This document shows, one piece after another, positions 21,655-32,224 of a DNA stretch of 64,000 nt; the first letter of the stretch is position 1; the number at the start of each line of letters is the position of its first letter. This stretch comes from Diphasiastrum complanatum. Its lineage: Eukaryota; Streptophyta; Lycopodiopsida; Lycopodiales; Lycopodiaceae. The position numbers and the translations under genes are program-made. Under the pieces are notes generated by a model. It was not told the DNA's origin and ran no database searches. It was given only the letters and a program-made list of their open reading frames with translations. The DNA is taken from assembly GCA_029204225.1 (NCBI GenBank), contig CM055104.1, positions 24,753,285 to 24,817,284 of the forward strand. The letters are read 5' to 3'.

Positions 21655-22480
21655 CAATGTTAGAGGAGATCGAGTTGATGAGGCAAAATGAGGCATGGAC
21701 ATTAGAGTCACTATCAGAAAACAAATAGATTATCGACTGCAAGTGGGTGTACAAAAGAAAAATGAAATCAGATGGCACTGTTGGCCATTACAAAGCAAGG
21801 CTTCTCGCAAAGGGCTATACAGTATGGTGTTGATTATTTTGACACGTATTTGTCGATGGTCAAGATGACAAGCATATGACCGCTCCTTGCATATGCTACA
21901 CAACACAATCTGGAAATTCACCAGATTGATGTAAAGACAGTCTTTCTCCACGGAGATCTAGAGCAGGAGAACTTCATGAAGCAGCTTGAAGGATTTGGAG
22001 ACCCTGACAATCAATCGACAATATGTCTGTCGATTGCAGAGATACATTTATGATCTAAAGCAGGCATCACGAGCTTGGTACAAGAAGCTCGACAGTCTTC
22101 TAAAGTTTCTAGACTTCAATCCTACACAACCAAACTGTAATGTCTACATAAAAAGAGTAGGAAAAGATTTTGTGATTTTGACTATTTTCGTGGATGATTT
22201 TCTTATGATAGGAAACTTCATGATGCTAATCAAGGACACAAAGAGTCAGATTTTCTAAAATTATGAAATCATAGATCTAGGAGAAGCAACAAAATGCCTC
22301 GGGCTGGAGATCAGAAGAGATCAAATAGAAGACAAAATGCACTTGAGTCAATTTGAATACACTAGAATAGTGTTGAAGCAGTACCAAATGATGGACTGCA
22401 AAGAAAAACCTACACCAGTGATAGTTGGAGCCAAGTTGACGAAGCATAACTGTCGAAAGTTAGAGGAAGAAAAATAGAAG
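21655..22480 (+). pseudogene. Copia E reverse transcriptase
   Basis: Readable segments are IDCKWVYKRKMKSDGTVGHY, IHQIDVKTVFLHGDLEQENF (first Asp, in a frame after an indel), YVCRLQRYIYDLKQASRAWY, IFVDDFLMIGNFMMLIKDTK, and a degraded LGEATKCLGLEIRRDQ. The active site reads FVDD, an acceptable variant of YVDD. Stops at 21726 (TAG), 22256 (TAA) and 22474 (TAG) and frameshifts near 21830 and 21985 inactivate it. Confidence 0.88.
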
Positions 22481-23140
22481 ATGGAAGGTATACCCTATCA
22501 AAATCTAATCGGTAGTCTGATGTACCTTACAATTTGTACCAGACCCGATTTGGCTTTCTCTGTTCATTCATTAAGCCAATTCTCTTCCAATCTTGGCATG
22601 GCACATTGGTGAATGGCAAAACGAATCTTACAATATCCGAAGGGTACCCAAAATATGGGATTAACCTATAGAGCAGAAAATGAAAGAAAAGGATTCGAGC
22701 TGCACCACTATAGTGATGCAAGTTGGGCGAGCTGCAAAGATAACAACAAGTCCGTAACTAGAGGATGTTCAATAGTGTGTGGAGCAGCAATCAACTAGAT
22801 ATGCAAAAAGCAAACCTTGGTAGTTTAGTCCTCATGCGAAGCTGAATACGTCAGAGCTTCAAAGGTGGCGAACGAGGTAGTTTGGTTTTAAATGATGTTG
22901 GAGGCAATTGGCATACCACAAAGAGGACCATGCACAATGATGATGGATTCTCAATGCCATTTATCTATCCCAAGTTCCTGTCTTCCATTCAAAGATAAAA
23001 CACATACCTCTGAAGTACCATCACATTCGAGATTTGATTTCGAAAGGAGAGATCCAGGTCTAGTACATAAAGTCTGAAGACATGATTGTAGATCTGGTCA
23101 TGAAGCCGCTCGACAAGCCACTCTTTCCAAAGCAAAGAAA
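22481..23140 (+). pseudogene. Copia E RNase H
   Basis: Pieces read YQNLIGSLMYLTICTRPDLA, KRILQYPKGTQNMGLTYRAE, HHYSDASWASCKDNNKSVTR, SSCEAEYVRASKVANEVVWF, MMDSQCHLSI and DMIVDLVMKPLDKPLFPKQ. Stops lie at about 22611 (TGA after HW), 22796 (TAG where Trp is expected), 22826 (TAG before SSCEAEY, where Gln is expected) and 22888 (TAA). A frameshift lies near 22985, after the catalytic region. Confidence 0.9.
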
Positions 23141-23173
23141 GACAATTGGATTAAATGTGCAAAGTTGCAAGGT

Positions 23174-23184
23174 TCAAGAGAGAG
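23174..23184 (+). other. Copia E polypurine tract
   Basis: A purine-rich run ending AAGAGAGAG immediately before TGTCAGAAATTG, the inferred start of the 3' LTR. Confidence 0.6.
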
Positions 23185-23930
23185 TGTCAGAAATTGTGAA
23201 CTCCTGCAACTTTGTCGCAACGCGAAAAAAAGTGACATGAAGCGAAGGACAAATGGCGAAAAATTCGTGAAAGTCAACGTACCTCGAAAACCCTAAGACA
23301 CGAAGTGAAGCAAAACTCGAAGGTAAAATAATTCGCGAAAGTCAAACATGCCTCCAGGACCAAAAGACACGACATGACACGAAATGAAAAGAAAACGAAG
23401 AAAAATCTTTCGAGCTGTCAGCTGGCAGCTGAACGGGTGTGGAGTTTTGAACTTCATGCTTAGCTGAAACAATTAACAATAACAGAGAGTAACTAACTAG
23501 TTCATTAGCGTTAACTACTCTTGTAATTTTCTGTTTAGCTATCTTGTAAACTCCATGCAGTGGAGATAGAAACAAAAATTTTGGATCAACAAGAGAGAGA
23601 GAAGTGTGAGAGGGGAGGGCATAAAAAGAGAAGGATAGAAAAAATAGAGAAGAAAATAGCTATGCATGAAAGTCTGTCAACGAGCAAAACACAGCAAAAA
23701 AGAGCAGAGTGTCAGGCCACCAATGAGCCAGACACTAATCACCTTGCTCAAAAAAATCAAAATTAATAATATAGTTGCTCTCTCTTGTCCATCTCTCTTG
23801 TTTTCTGCTATCTTGATTGCTAGAGTGATTTTTGTTCTGTGATCTGAAGCCGCGTGCCTAGGATCCTGTTGGCTTCTGCACAAGAAAACCAAACGAAAAC
23901 AATCTGTTCGCGACATCTAGATCCATAGTT
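23185..23930 (+). mobile_element. 3' LTR of copia E
   Basis: Starts TGTCAGAAATTGTG right after the polypurine tract. It is richer in CG than its surroundings, repeats an AATTCGYGAAAGTCAA phrase (23262 and 23329), and has a TATA-like GCATAAAAAGAG near 23618. The 3' edge is not fixed because the 5' LTR is absent (the element is truncated at 19588). Confidence 0.55.
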
Positions 23931-24459
23931 TAACCTCCTCCCCATTGGATTGAAGCCCGTACTACATGACGACTCACCCGGTTGGAGATCCAAATCTTGA
24001 CTTTGCCCTCTTGATCACAACAATTGGGGAGGCACAACATACATAGGTACGTAACACAATGGATCCACGAATGAGACATGAACATAATAGAGATTGTAAT
24101 AGTGCGAGTTCGTGCCTATCAGATTCAAGTTAGGGAAGTTGACTCTAGTTAGTCACAATTTTGATGACACTCGATCAATTCTATTAATTTCACAAATGCA
24201 CACAAATTCATCGTAATGCATTGTAAAGGAACGTAATAGAGGTTTCAATGTTACTAGATCAATTCTATTGATTTCAGAAATGCACGCAAATTCACCGTAA
24301 TGCATCGTAAAGGAAGAGGTCGTAAAGAAATGCACACATGATAGTTTGTCTATTTTGGTTATTACTATGCGAGGATTATGTAGAGTGGGGATTTGGCCTT
24401 CCACAATTCAGATTGGTTGTTTGTAAATAATGGATCTAGATTAATGAATTTGATTAAGA
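23931..24459. repeat. Spacer with an 84-bp tandem duplication
   Basis: No gene. Two copies of a segment of about 60 bp occur at 24170 and 24254 (period 84), each reading CTMGATCAATTCTATT, then TTTCASAAATGCAC, then CGTAATGCATYGTAAAGGA. Nothing else is recognised. Confidence 0.65.
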
Positions 24460-24630
24460 AGAGGATCGAATCCAACAATGTCTTTTGGCATAGGACTCTT
24501 GTCTTTTGAGTCTTTGAATTGATCTTCCATAAAAAACAACATCTCTACTAATGAATATCTTTTGATTAGCAAGATCATACAACTTATATGCTTTATTTGA
24601 AGAATTATATTTGAAAAAGATTTACTTAGT
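24460..24630 (-). pseudogene. Copia integrase C-terminal scrap
   Basis: On the minus strand about 30 residues read KYNSSNKAYKLYDLANQKIF, then ISRDVVFYGRS, the SKKAYR..SRDV signature at the end of copia integrase. It is followed by QRLKRQE. Nothing else of the element is attached. Confidence 0.7.
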
Positions 24631-24689
24631 AGTATTTGAGTGGAAGGACTATGAATCATCGTCTAGTTCTAGTGATGTCTATGAGCATC

Positions 24690-25205
24690 CTAACATGAAA
24701 GAATGCATTGAATATGGTACTGAATCATTTGTGAGTGTTGAGGAAAAAAAATTGAGAGAATAATCAAACACACCACTATATTTTGGAGCAAAGACATCTT
24801 GTTTGGATGCCTCATTGCTTATATTGAACCTCCAATCAAAATATAAATGGAGTGATACAAGTGTTACATCTTTATTTCGGTAAATAAGATTGAGATTGTT
24901 TTTAGAGATTTTACTAGAATATGTGTTGTTTAAGTCAAAACTTCTAGTTGGGTAGATGATTGTATTTTGTATTATGGAAATTCATTTGATTACAGGTTAT
25001 TGTGCAAAATACTACTAGAAGAAAATACTATGTTATAAACAAGAGTTGAGGCACGAAAAATGTTGAATGCAATGGAAGTGGACTATACAATACATCATGC
25101 ATGTCCGAAAGATTTCATCTTATATCGTGGTGAATATCAGAGGTTAAAAGTTTGTCTTCTATGTGATACTCCTCGATATCGAGATGACTTAGAAGGGACA
25201 TTTCT
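24690..25205 (+). pseudogene. CACTA transposase (TNP2-like) N-terminal scrap
   Basis: Plus-strand residues TPLYFGAKTSCLDASLLILN and LQSKYKWSDTSVTSLF match the start of plant CACTA transposases (TPLYPGCK...S.L...L..LK...GWSD.S...LL). After a frame change, EARKMLNAMEVDYTIHHACP, KDFILYRGEYQ and CDTPRYRDD match the next conserved block (AKKML..LGL.Y..IHACPNDC.LY). Frameshifts near 24860-25020 separate the blocks. It stops at about 25205, where LTR sequence of family D begins. The DNA-cutting domain is absent. Confidence 0.8.
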
Positions 25206-25510
25206 CCCACGAGTTTACATCTATTTATAACATGTCAATGCCTCATTAATGAGCTTGATTTCCCTCCATATCAAAAACCCTACTATTAATGTGGACTAAA
25301 TTCAATGTATCTAACATTCAAATTTGAATGTGTCCAAACTCAACTTTCTAGTTTCGCTCACTTTCTTAAAGTGGTAATTCAAATACTTTTAGACTAATAT
25401 AACTTTGAAAAGTCAAACTCTAAGTCTAATTTGAAAATTGGCCTCAATTATCAAATAAACAAATATGACCAAAATATCAAACTAGTTAACAATTTCTCAC
25501 ATATCTTTCA
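25197..25510 (-). mobile_element. LTR fragment of family D (copy 3)
   Basis: Follows the second half of the D LTR in the same order, with shared phrases CTTTGAAAAGTCAAACTCTA and CAATGTAYCYAACATTYAAA. It is more diverged than the copies at 18312 and 31384 and covers only about 300 bp. No RNase H follows it. Confidence 0.7.
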
Positions 25511-26639
25511 CTATTTTCTGAAGCTAGAAGTGCAACAAGACTTCCAAATTGAATTTTATTTAGATAATCATACCACTTGATTTGTTGTATCTTTTACAAT
25601 TTGCATACTCTTTTTTGATTTCATATCAATTTCGTGTTCCTTGCCTTGCACAAGCTGCAAAAAATCATTATCCTAGGAAAGATTTGAAGGTTCGGCAATT
25701 GTAGCTGAAGCTACTAATTTACATGGCCAATGAAATTTCTCAATTAAAAATGCATCTTCAAGGTTGAGCAAATAGATTTTTTGTTCTTTGAAAAAGTTCA
25801 TTCACCAATATTGATAAAACTCATCAAAAAACTGATAAGCTATTTGAATACTTGATTTCATAAAATATGTTAGTGTAGCCCTGCAGCCATAGCCAGAATG
25901 GAGGAATAAGATCTTGAAAGACAATAGGAGGTTGCAAGAGTACTTGAGGGCACCATCTTGGGAAAGGGTTGATCCCTTTTACATGCCTATCAAGAGAAGA
26001 GATCCATGGCCAATGAAATAACCAAGCGATGAAGCTGTCAATTGGTCAGTAATTTCAGAGATCTCAGAAAGCTCAACGTATGATGAGTTGAGGCTGCAGC
26101 TATTAGACTTTGGCCACAAATATAAGGCTAGTGCTGACATATGCGTTCGAGAGAGTGCTGATTATTGTCGATCCATGGCATTCCTTATGAATGAGGAGTG
26201 TTTTTGGGATCGAGATTTAAATCCGATCAGAATCAACCCAAATGTAGTCCTGTAGTTAGAAGAAGACCACCGTATGATGGCCTGACTCTTCTACAGAGCA
26301 ACATTCATGTCTTCACGCGTGCTAGAATGCAAGAGGCCATTGAGAGATCACAATTTTGTGCAACAATTTTTGCGGCAAATAAGCATTTGGTTCTACGCAA
26401 GTGAATGAGGACCTATGCTTTTGCCAGTCAAAGATGCCAATGCGGAAGTGAAGCAATATCATTCGACATGTGTTGCAGTGGGTTCTACAATAGATTAGGG
26501 GAGGATGATGTTGGCTGATTCGGATGAATCCCCAAGATACTAGGCTAAAGCTATTTCAAGGGCACCTCTCACCTTAGACCGAGGAGGTCTTTGAGGAAGA
26601 AGAAAATGACAAGAATGAGAGCCAAGAAATGCTAGCTAG
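25511..26639. other. Unassigned region
   Basis: No recognised coding region. Short frames such as 26198-26404 show no family motif. The text is AT-rich and may include decayed LTR or internal leader of copia F, but I cannot show it. Confidence 0.35.
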
Positions 26640-27121
26640 AATGACAGTTCGAAATCATGTGAGCCTCATGTGAATCCCAAGTGATGGAATGACGATGTAG
26701 GAGCTAGTATTTGTAGGCATTTGAAATAAATGCAAGTAGAGCCTCTTAAATGAAAGTAGAGATAGGGTAGAGAAAAAGTAGGAGCTTAGAATAGCAATTT
26801 CCATCTAATTATGAGCAAAATCGAGATTTTCCTTTTTGACTAGTTTGAGTCTATGATTTGATTGATGAATGCTATTGGCATGTGATTTTTTATGGTCATT
26901 GAATGAGATTAGAGTTGCAGGTATAGTACGCAGGCAACAACAGGTCGTACATCCACACATGTGAAGAATTTTGGAGCTAATTCATGAAGTTCAAGCCAAG
27001 ATAAGCTAAGAATCAATGCATTGATTAGTAATCTAGCTTCTAGATCTTGTTTGAATCTTAAGTAGGTGCTTTATCCATCATTTTTAGGATCAAATGGGTT
27101 TATTTTGCTGCATTTTTATCA
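26640..27121 (+). mobile_element. 5' LTR end of copia F
   Basis: Ends TTTTTATCA directly before a perfect primer site at 27122. A CACACATGTG motif lies at about 26953-26962. The left edge is not determined because no 3' LTR partner is found; the start given is approximate. Confidence 0.45.
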
Positions 27122-27134
27122 TGGTATCAGAGCC
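27122..27134 (+). other. Copia F primer binding site
   Basis: TGGTATCAGAGCC, a perfect match to the common plant copia primer site for initiator Met-tRNA, directly after a CA dinucleotide. Confidence 0.88.
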
Positions 27135-27419
27135 ATTCCAAGAAATGAGCTTCATTTCATGCTAGAATCAAAGATTTTGATGCAATTCAAGCATTGATTG
27201 CTATCTCGACATAATCTATGATTAGTACCTTCAATCCTTGATCAATTTGAGTGAAGAGGGATCTAATGGTTTTTTATTTATAGGCTTTTTAGCTTCAAAA
27301 TCAAAGTTGTGGTCATCTCTTATTAATTGGATAAAAATAGCAAATATTTTGCACTTTTATCCTGATGTTGTATGATATAAGGAGTTGGATCTATATATTT
27401 GCTTAGGATCTTCAAAAAA

Positions 27420-27880
27420 TACAAAGTTGTACAATATTCTGTTCAATTTTAGCATTACTAAGACTATACATGGTGTTGGAAAACTCCTTGATAATGGTTT
27501 TGTTGTGGCATTTGATGTGAAATGATATTACATCAAGGATGATGCCCAATTACAAGCTAGCAATGTTGTTCAACCTAGTAAAAAAGTGGGTCATGATGCA
27601 TTCATGATGAGCCATCAAGAAGCATCATACAACAGCTCCTGGTTTCTTGATTATGGAGCCACTCAATACATGAACAACCATATTGGCTATTTTGGGTCCT
27701 ATACGCCTTACAATACCAAGAAGTTTGTTCACCTTGGTGACAATAGCACACAAGCTATCTGAGGTGAAGGTACAATAAGATTAAGCTTTGCAAACGATCA
27801 ATCCACACTACTTTCAAGTTTCCTTCATGTACCAAATCTTTCTACAAATCTGCTCTCTGTTAGCAAAATTACAGATTAGA
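27420..27880 (+). pseudogene. Copia F protease, rearranged
   Basis: A protease C-terminal piece (GVGKLLDNGFVVAFDVK, then a stop and YYIKDD at 27475-27545) comes before the protease N-terminal piece (SSWFLDYGATQYMNNHIGYF at about 27637), which is followed by VHLGDNSTQAI, a stop, GEGTIRL and FLHVPNLSTNLLSVSKIT. The order is therefore C-part, N-part, C-part, as if two copies were joined. The active-site triad reads DYG instead of DSG. No gag zinc knuckle is seen upstream. Confidence 0.72.
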
Positions 27881-28009
27881 TTAATATACAGCAGTTGATA
27901 GGACATGCAAGATTCTAGCACTCGGAAAGAAGCATGGATACTTGTAAAAATTAAGTCATTGTTTTTCTATCTCTAGTCAGACTCTTAGTACTTTTTTCAT
28001 ATCAATAAA

Positions 28010-28690
28010 ATTTTACTTTGGCATTGTAGACTTGGTCATTTGAATCATGCTTCTGTATCTAAGCAATCTATTGTTCTTGATCTATCCAAATAGGAAAGTC
28101 AAATTACCTATCTGTCAAGACTGTATAGTCGATAAGAAGGCCATTAAACCTTTTAGATCAAGCCATCAACATGTTGCTAGAGGATTGTTAGATATTGTAC
28201 ATACAGATATATGTGGCCCAATGCAGAATCCTTCATTGAAGGATGCAAAGTACTTTATTACTTTTATTGATGAGTTTTTCAGGAGGACAATGGTGTACTT
28301 CATCAAGAAGAAGTCAGAGGCTTTTAACCTCTTCAAATTCTTCAAAGAGCATGCATAGAAAGAAATTGGTAAAAGGATCAAAGCCCTGAGGTCCGACAAT
28401 GGTGGAGAATATATCTCTACTGAATTCCAGGAGTACTGCCAAAGCCAAGAAATCGAACAATAGTTCATTACTCTCTATTCGCATCAGTCAATGGCTTATT
28501 TGAGAGGAAGAATTAAACATTGGTTGAATCAGCCAAATGCATGTTGGATCATGCATCATTACTAAAGAGTCTCTGGGCTGAAGCTATCTCCACTACGGCC
28601 TACATCTAGAATAGATGTTCGACCAAGGCCCTCTCAGGTAAAACAACCCACGAGGTGTGGACAAGATCTAAGCCTTCATCTACGTAGTGG
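28010..28690 (+). pseudogene. Copia F integrase
   Basis: Begins with LLWHCRLGHLNHA, then (frame change) LPICQDCIVDKKAIKPFRSS, ARGLLDIVHTDICGPMQNPS, YFITFIDEFFRRTMVYFIKK, RIKALRSDNGGEYISTEFQE and, in another frame, VNGLFERKN followed by a stop and TLVESAKCMLDHAS, AEAISTTAYI. The Asp, Asp and Glu catalytic positions are all present in degraded form. Similarity ends near 28690, so RT and RNase H are missing. Confidence 0.87.
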
Positions 28691-29709
28691 AAGATAGCTT
28701 CTTACGTATAGAATGCTTATGTGAACCTAATAAAAGAACCTACGAGTATTTGGTTGCATCGCCTACATGCAAATCTTGAAGGAGACATTTTTGTAAATAT
28801 TTTCTTTAGTTAAGTTTGGTACTCATGAAAGAAACTTTTAATGTACTTGTGAAAATTCAATTAATAAAAGAAATAGAGTGTTTCGAACTCATTGGTCGGC
28901 TAGGGAAATCAGAATTGAGCTCAAATACTTTCAAATTATTACCATCAAGTTATTTTGTGCCAAAATCGGTCCTTGACACAATCCTTCCATAGCAAAAGTT
29001 GGGCCATGACCGTGTCAAAAATTTCCATTGAATATCTTTTGATGACATCTGCTTTTGGGATAGAGGTTACAAGTTTGCATAGAAATCAAAAGATCTCCAA
29101 AATTTTTTTCAAAGCTAAAGGTGAAATGATTTTACTACATACTCAATAATTTTGACAAAAAGGTCTCTTCCGAAAGATGAACCGATGTATGTAATAAATC
29201 AAGAGAAACTTGAGGAGTTTCTAAGTGTGTCAAAATCGGTTGTTGTCTTTCACAAACATGTGAAGTGCACTGAAGAATAAAATGCATCCTATAAACTTCA
29301 CAAAAGTCACAATGATGTCACTAATACTCTATCGACATGATAATGACAAACCCACAGAGAAAAAAACAAACATGAATCAAGAAAATGAAAGGAATGTCAT
29401 TAAATCCTGATTATAATATTGAAGACTATGAGGAAGAACAAATTTGTGCTATCCAAATTTAGATCCTTCATTTCATTCTCAATATATGTATTTTCAAATA
29501 TATGTCTTACAAGTGGCTTAAATTGAACAACATACACCAATTGTTGTTTAGTCGATTTGGTTGAAAAAACACCTGCACATTTAACAATGTTTAGATTAAA
29601 GATTTATTATCATCATAAAATTTTAATTCACAATAAATAGGTGTAATGTAAAAGTGTAGATGTTAAATATAATATTAGTTATGATCGACAATTATCAAAA
29701 ATTTGAAAC
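28691..29709. other. Unassigned region
   Basis: No gene recognised. The phrase GTGYCAAAATCGGT occurs near 28957 and 29229, suggesting an old duplication. The last 250 bp are very AT-rich and probably lie beyond the 3' end of the CACTA transposase gene that follows on the minus strand. Confidence 0.35.
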
Positions 29710-31260
29710 TCATACACAAACATATTCACAATGATGAGGCACCATCAATGTGTCTAAAAAGTCCATGCTTAATGTCTTGGTTGAATCGATAGCAAAACAT
29801 CCACTACGCTCCTTTTTTGTGGTTGCATTTGATCCTCTATAAATGATTTTGAACCATTTTACGTCAAATAAAAAATATTTTCCCATTCCAGCAAAACACA
29901 TCTCATATATGGCTTGTATGATTCCTACATACTCAAGCTCTCCAGAAATTGGACTTTGATCTCGAGCACTACTCCGATTTTCTTGATGGAAAGATGCCAT
30001 CACACCACAATCATAAGTGTGTTGTTTCATATCAATTGGTTCAATGCGATAATCACGACCATATGCCCACGTTGCACTATACTTTCGATACTATTACATG
30101 TGGATTATAATCAAAACAATAATCAGCCACTTAAAAAAATAGAGTTATAGACAAACATTATAATCACATCCTCTTGAAAATTCCCATTATGTGTCATACA
30201 TGAATTGTCCCCTTGATCTTGCTTGTTGGAGTATATCAACCATCCAGTCTATGGTGCATTGGTTGTGGGTAATGGCTCAACATCAAGTGAGGTGTAGCTT
30301 GACGTCTATGCCCATTGCATCAGTGTCGATTTCTAGTCAAGGCCCTCTTTTTTTTTTCTTGCTCATATAATTCCAACCGCTTATCCATTACGCCTAAATT
30401 ATAAAGCATGAAGGTGGACATGTTTTTTCTCAAAATAGTTGTCATTTTTTTAAGACTACCCATACCTTGAAGTTTTTGACCTTTAAGCTCATTGCTTTCC
30501 TCATCGTTCCATATTCGTGGAGCGGATGGATTTATCTGAAGCAATGAAATAGAGATTCTTGCATTGACCATCTCTCTATCATGCTTCGCTTTGGCCTTGT
30601 CTTTTGACGGACAAAATCTTTCAAAATTTTCATGAATCTCTCCAACAAAAAACATCCACCTACATAATATTTTAACACAATGAGAGCATCATGTTATTCA
30701 CTTAAAAAAAAACAATCATAGTACATTTATTGAAGTCACAAAAATCAAAATCATGTGCATTATACCTTGAGTGCACATGACCAACAATACTAACTTCTTG
30801 AACCAATTGCACAAGTAGATGCATATGTATGTCTAGGATAGAAGTTGCAAATCTCTCTCAAGCATACATACAACCACCACCATATCTTCATTGTTGTTTG
30901 CACGTCAATCTCATGAATCTCCTATTCACAAATCCATCTATCATGTTTAGGGTATAACTAGATTTTAGTACATTCATATGACTTTATCAAACTTGTATTA
31001 AAAAAAACATGCAATTGCATAAAACGTGAAAAGTAACCTGACAATGGATGCTAGTTTATAAATGGCATCATGAAACACAAATGCACATTGGAAATATGTA
31101 CTCGAGCATCTTCAGCCAATCATGAGATTTAAGACCATGGAGTTTTCTTTCGGCTATGAATGATGTTCTCAATGAATGAGCAAAACTTGTTGGTGCTACC
31201 CATCACAAATGACTAACCATACTTACTTATACTCTTCTTTCAAGGGGCTCTTGGAATAGT
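29710..31260 (-). pseudogene. CACTA transposase C-terminal half
   Basis: Read right to left, three blocks of a plant CACTA transposase appear in order. At about 31210-31085, ERKLHGLKSHDWLKMLEYIF matches the end of the TNP2 domain (GLKSHD). At about 30830-30600, LDIHMHLLVQLVQEVSIVGH and HSRWMFFVGEIHENFER match the DUF4218-type block (MVHLAVHLPDE...GPVQYRWMYP.ER). At 30030-29750, YDCGVMASFHQENRSSARDQ, LEYVGIIQAIYEM and YFLFDVKWFKIIYRG match DUF4216 (NSGVM...YYG...I.EL.Y....VLFKC.W). Between the last two blocks a 111-residue frame (30655-30320) has charged, Lys-rich sequence that I cannot assign. The catalytic N-terminal part is missing and the right side is cut by an LTR at 31384. Stops and frameshifts are frequent. 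Confidence 0.8.
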
Positions 31261-31383
31261 ATAGGTATTTACATTAGTACTTGACTTCATCCAATACCTT
31301 TTTTTTTGTTATTGATTCTTGTAACTCATGTCTGGCACCTCTCTCTCATCTCATTTCATGCTTATACATGAGTTCTCTCATCT

Positions 31384-32023
31384 TGTGAAAGAATTCAGAT
31401 CATAAACAACCCAAATCCATAAAGGATCTTTATTTACAAAAGAAGCTACTCTATCAAGCTCACCAATGTAGAAAAATCAGCATCTACACACAAAATGCGA
31501 TGCAAACTCTAATACAACTTGATCAACCATGAATCAAAACATAAAGTACTATTGTTGTCCGTACAAAACTAGCAAGTCACTGTATTTCACAAGTGTGGAT
31601 CCAAAAATAGCAAATATAGATCATTCTACAAATAGAATTGCAAGCAATCACAAGTATAGTGCACCAATGGATAGTAGAACCCAAGAGAACCATGTATAAG
31701 CATGAAATGAGATAAAGAAGAGAGAAGATATGTCTCTCCATGAGTTACATCCTCTTATAGTAGGTCCAAACTCTATTTGGACACTTGACTTTCCCTCCAA
31801 ACTATAAAGCCTACTATTTTTGGGTCTAGATTCAATGTACCCAACATTTAAAATTGAATCTACTCAAACTTGACTTCAAACTTTCCCACACTTTCAAAAA
31901 GTGTTTATTTAAATGAAATTTAGACTAATGAACTTTGAAAAGTCAAACTCTAAGTCTAATATAAAGTTGGCCTCAAGTTGCCAAATATAGAAATGTAGCA
32001 AATATGACTAAACTAGTTTCACA
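31384..32023 (-). mobile_element. 3' LTR of family D (copy 2)
   Basis: Plus-strand text runs from TGTGAAAGAATTCAG to CTAGTTTCACA, giving TG..CA ends, and matches 18312-18958. The inner edge abuts a polypurine run (GAAGAGGGAG on the minus strand, 32024-32033) overlapping the RNase H end. The palindrome seen in copy 1 is mutated here to CACAAGTGTG. Confidence 0.85.
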
Positions 32024-32224
32024 CTCCCTCTTCGACTAGTTTTAGCATGGAATTTGATGACACTCCAAGTGATGTCCTATGCTTCATGAACAAGTGTTTT
32101 ACCAATGCTTTGGTGAATTTATCACCGACACATTCCCTTGAGGACACATGTTGAAGCTCCACCTCCTTTGTAATGACTTGCTCCCTCACAAAGTGATATT
32201 GCACTTCAATATGCTTGCTCCTAG
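32024..32224 (-). pseudogene. Family D RNase H C-terminal piece
   Basis: The minus strand reads ARSKHIEVQYHFVREQVITK, ELQHVSSRECVGDKFTKAL, then MKHRTSLGV and MLKLVEEGV, ending near 32024. It is the counterpart of the copia D end at 18959-19160. The frame stops matching exactly at 32224, where a CACTA terminus begins. Upstream codons in this frame come from the CACTA sequence and are not RNase H. Confidence 0.92.

Noticed and set aside
25000-25030. A second CACTA terminus at CTACTAGAAGAAAATAC
   Set aside because: It lacks the CACTACAAGAAAA terminal sequence and subterminal repeats and lies inside a transposase coding scrap.
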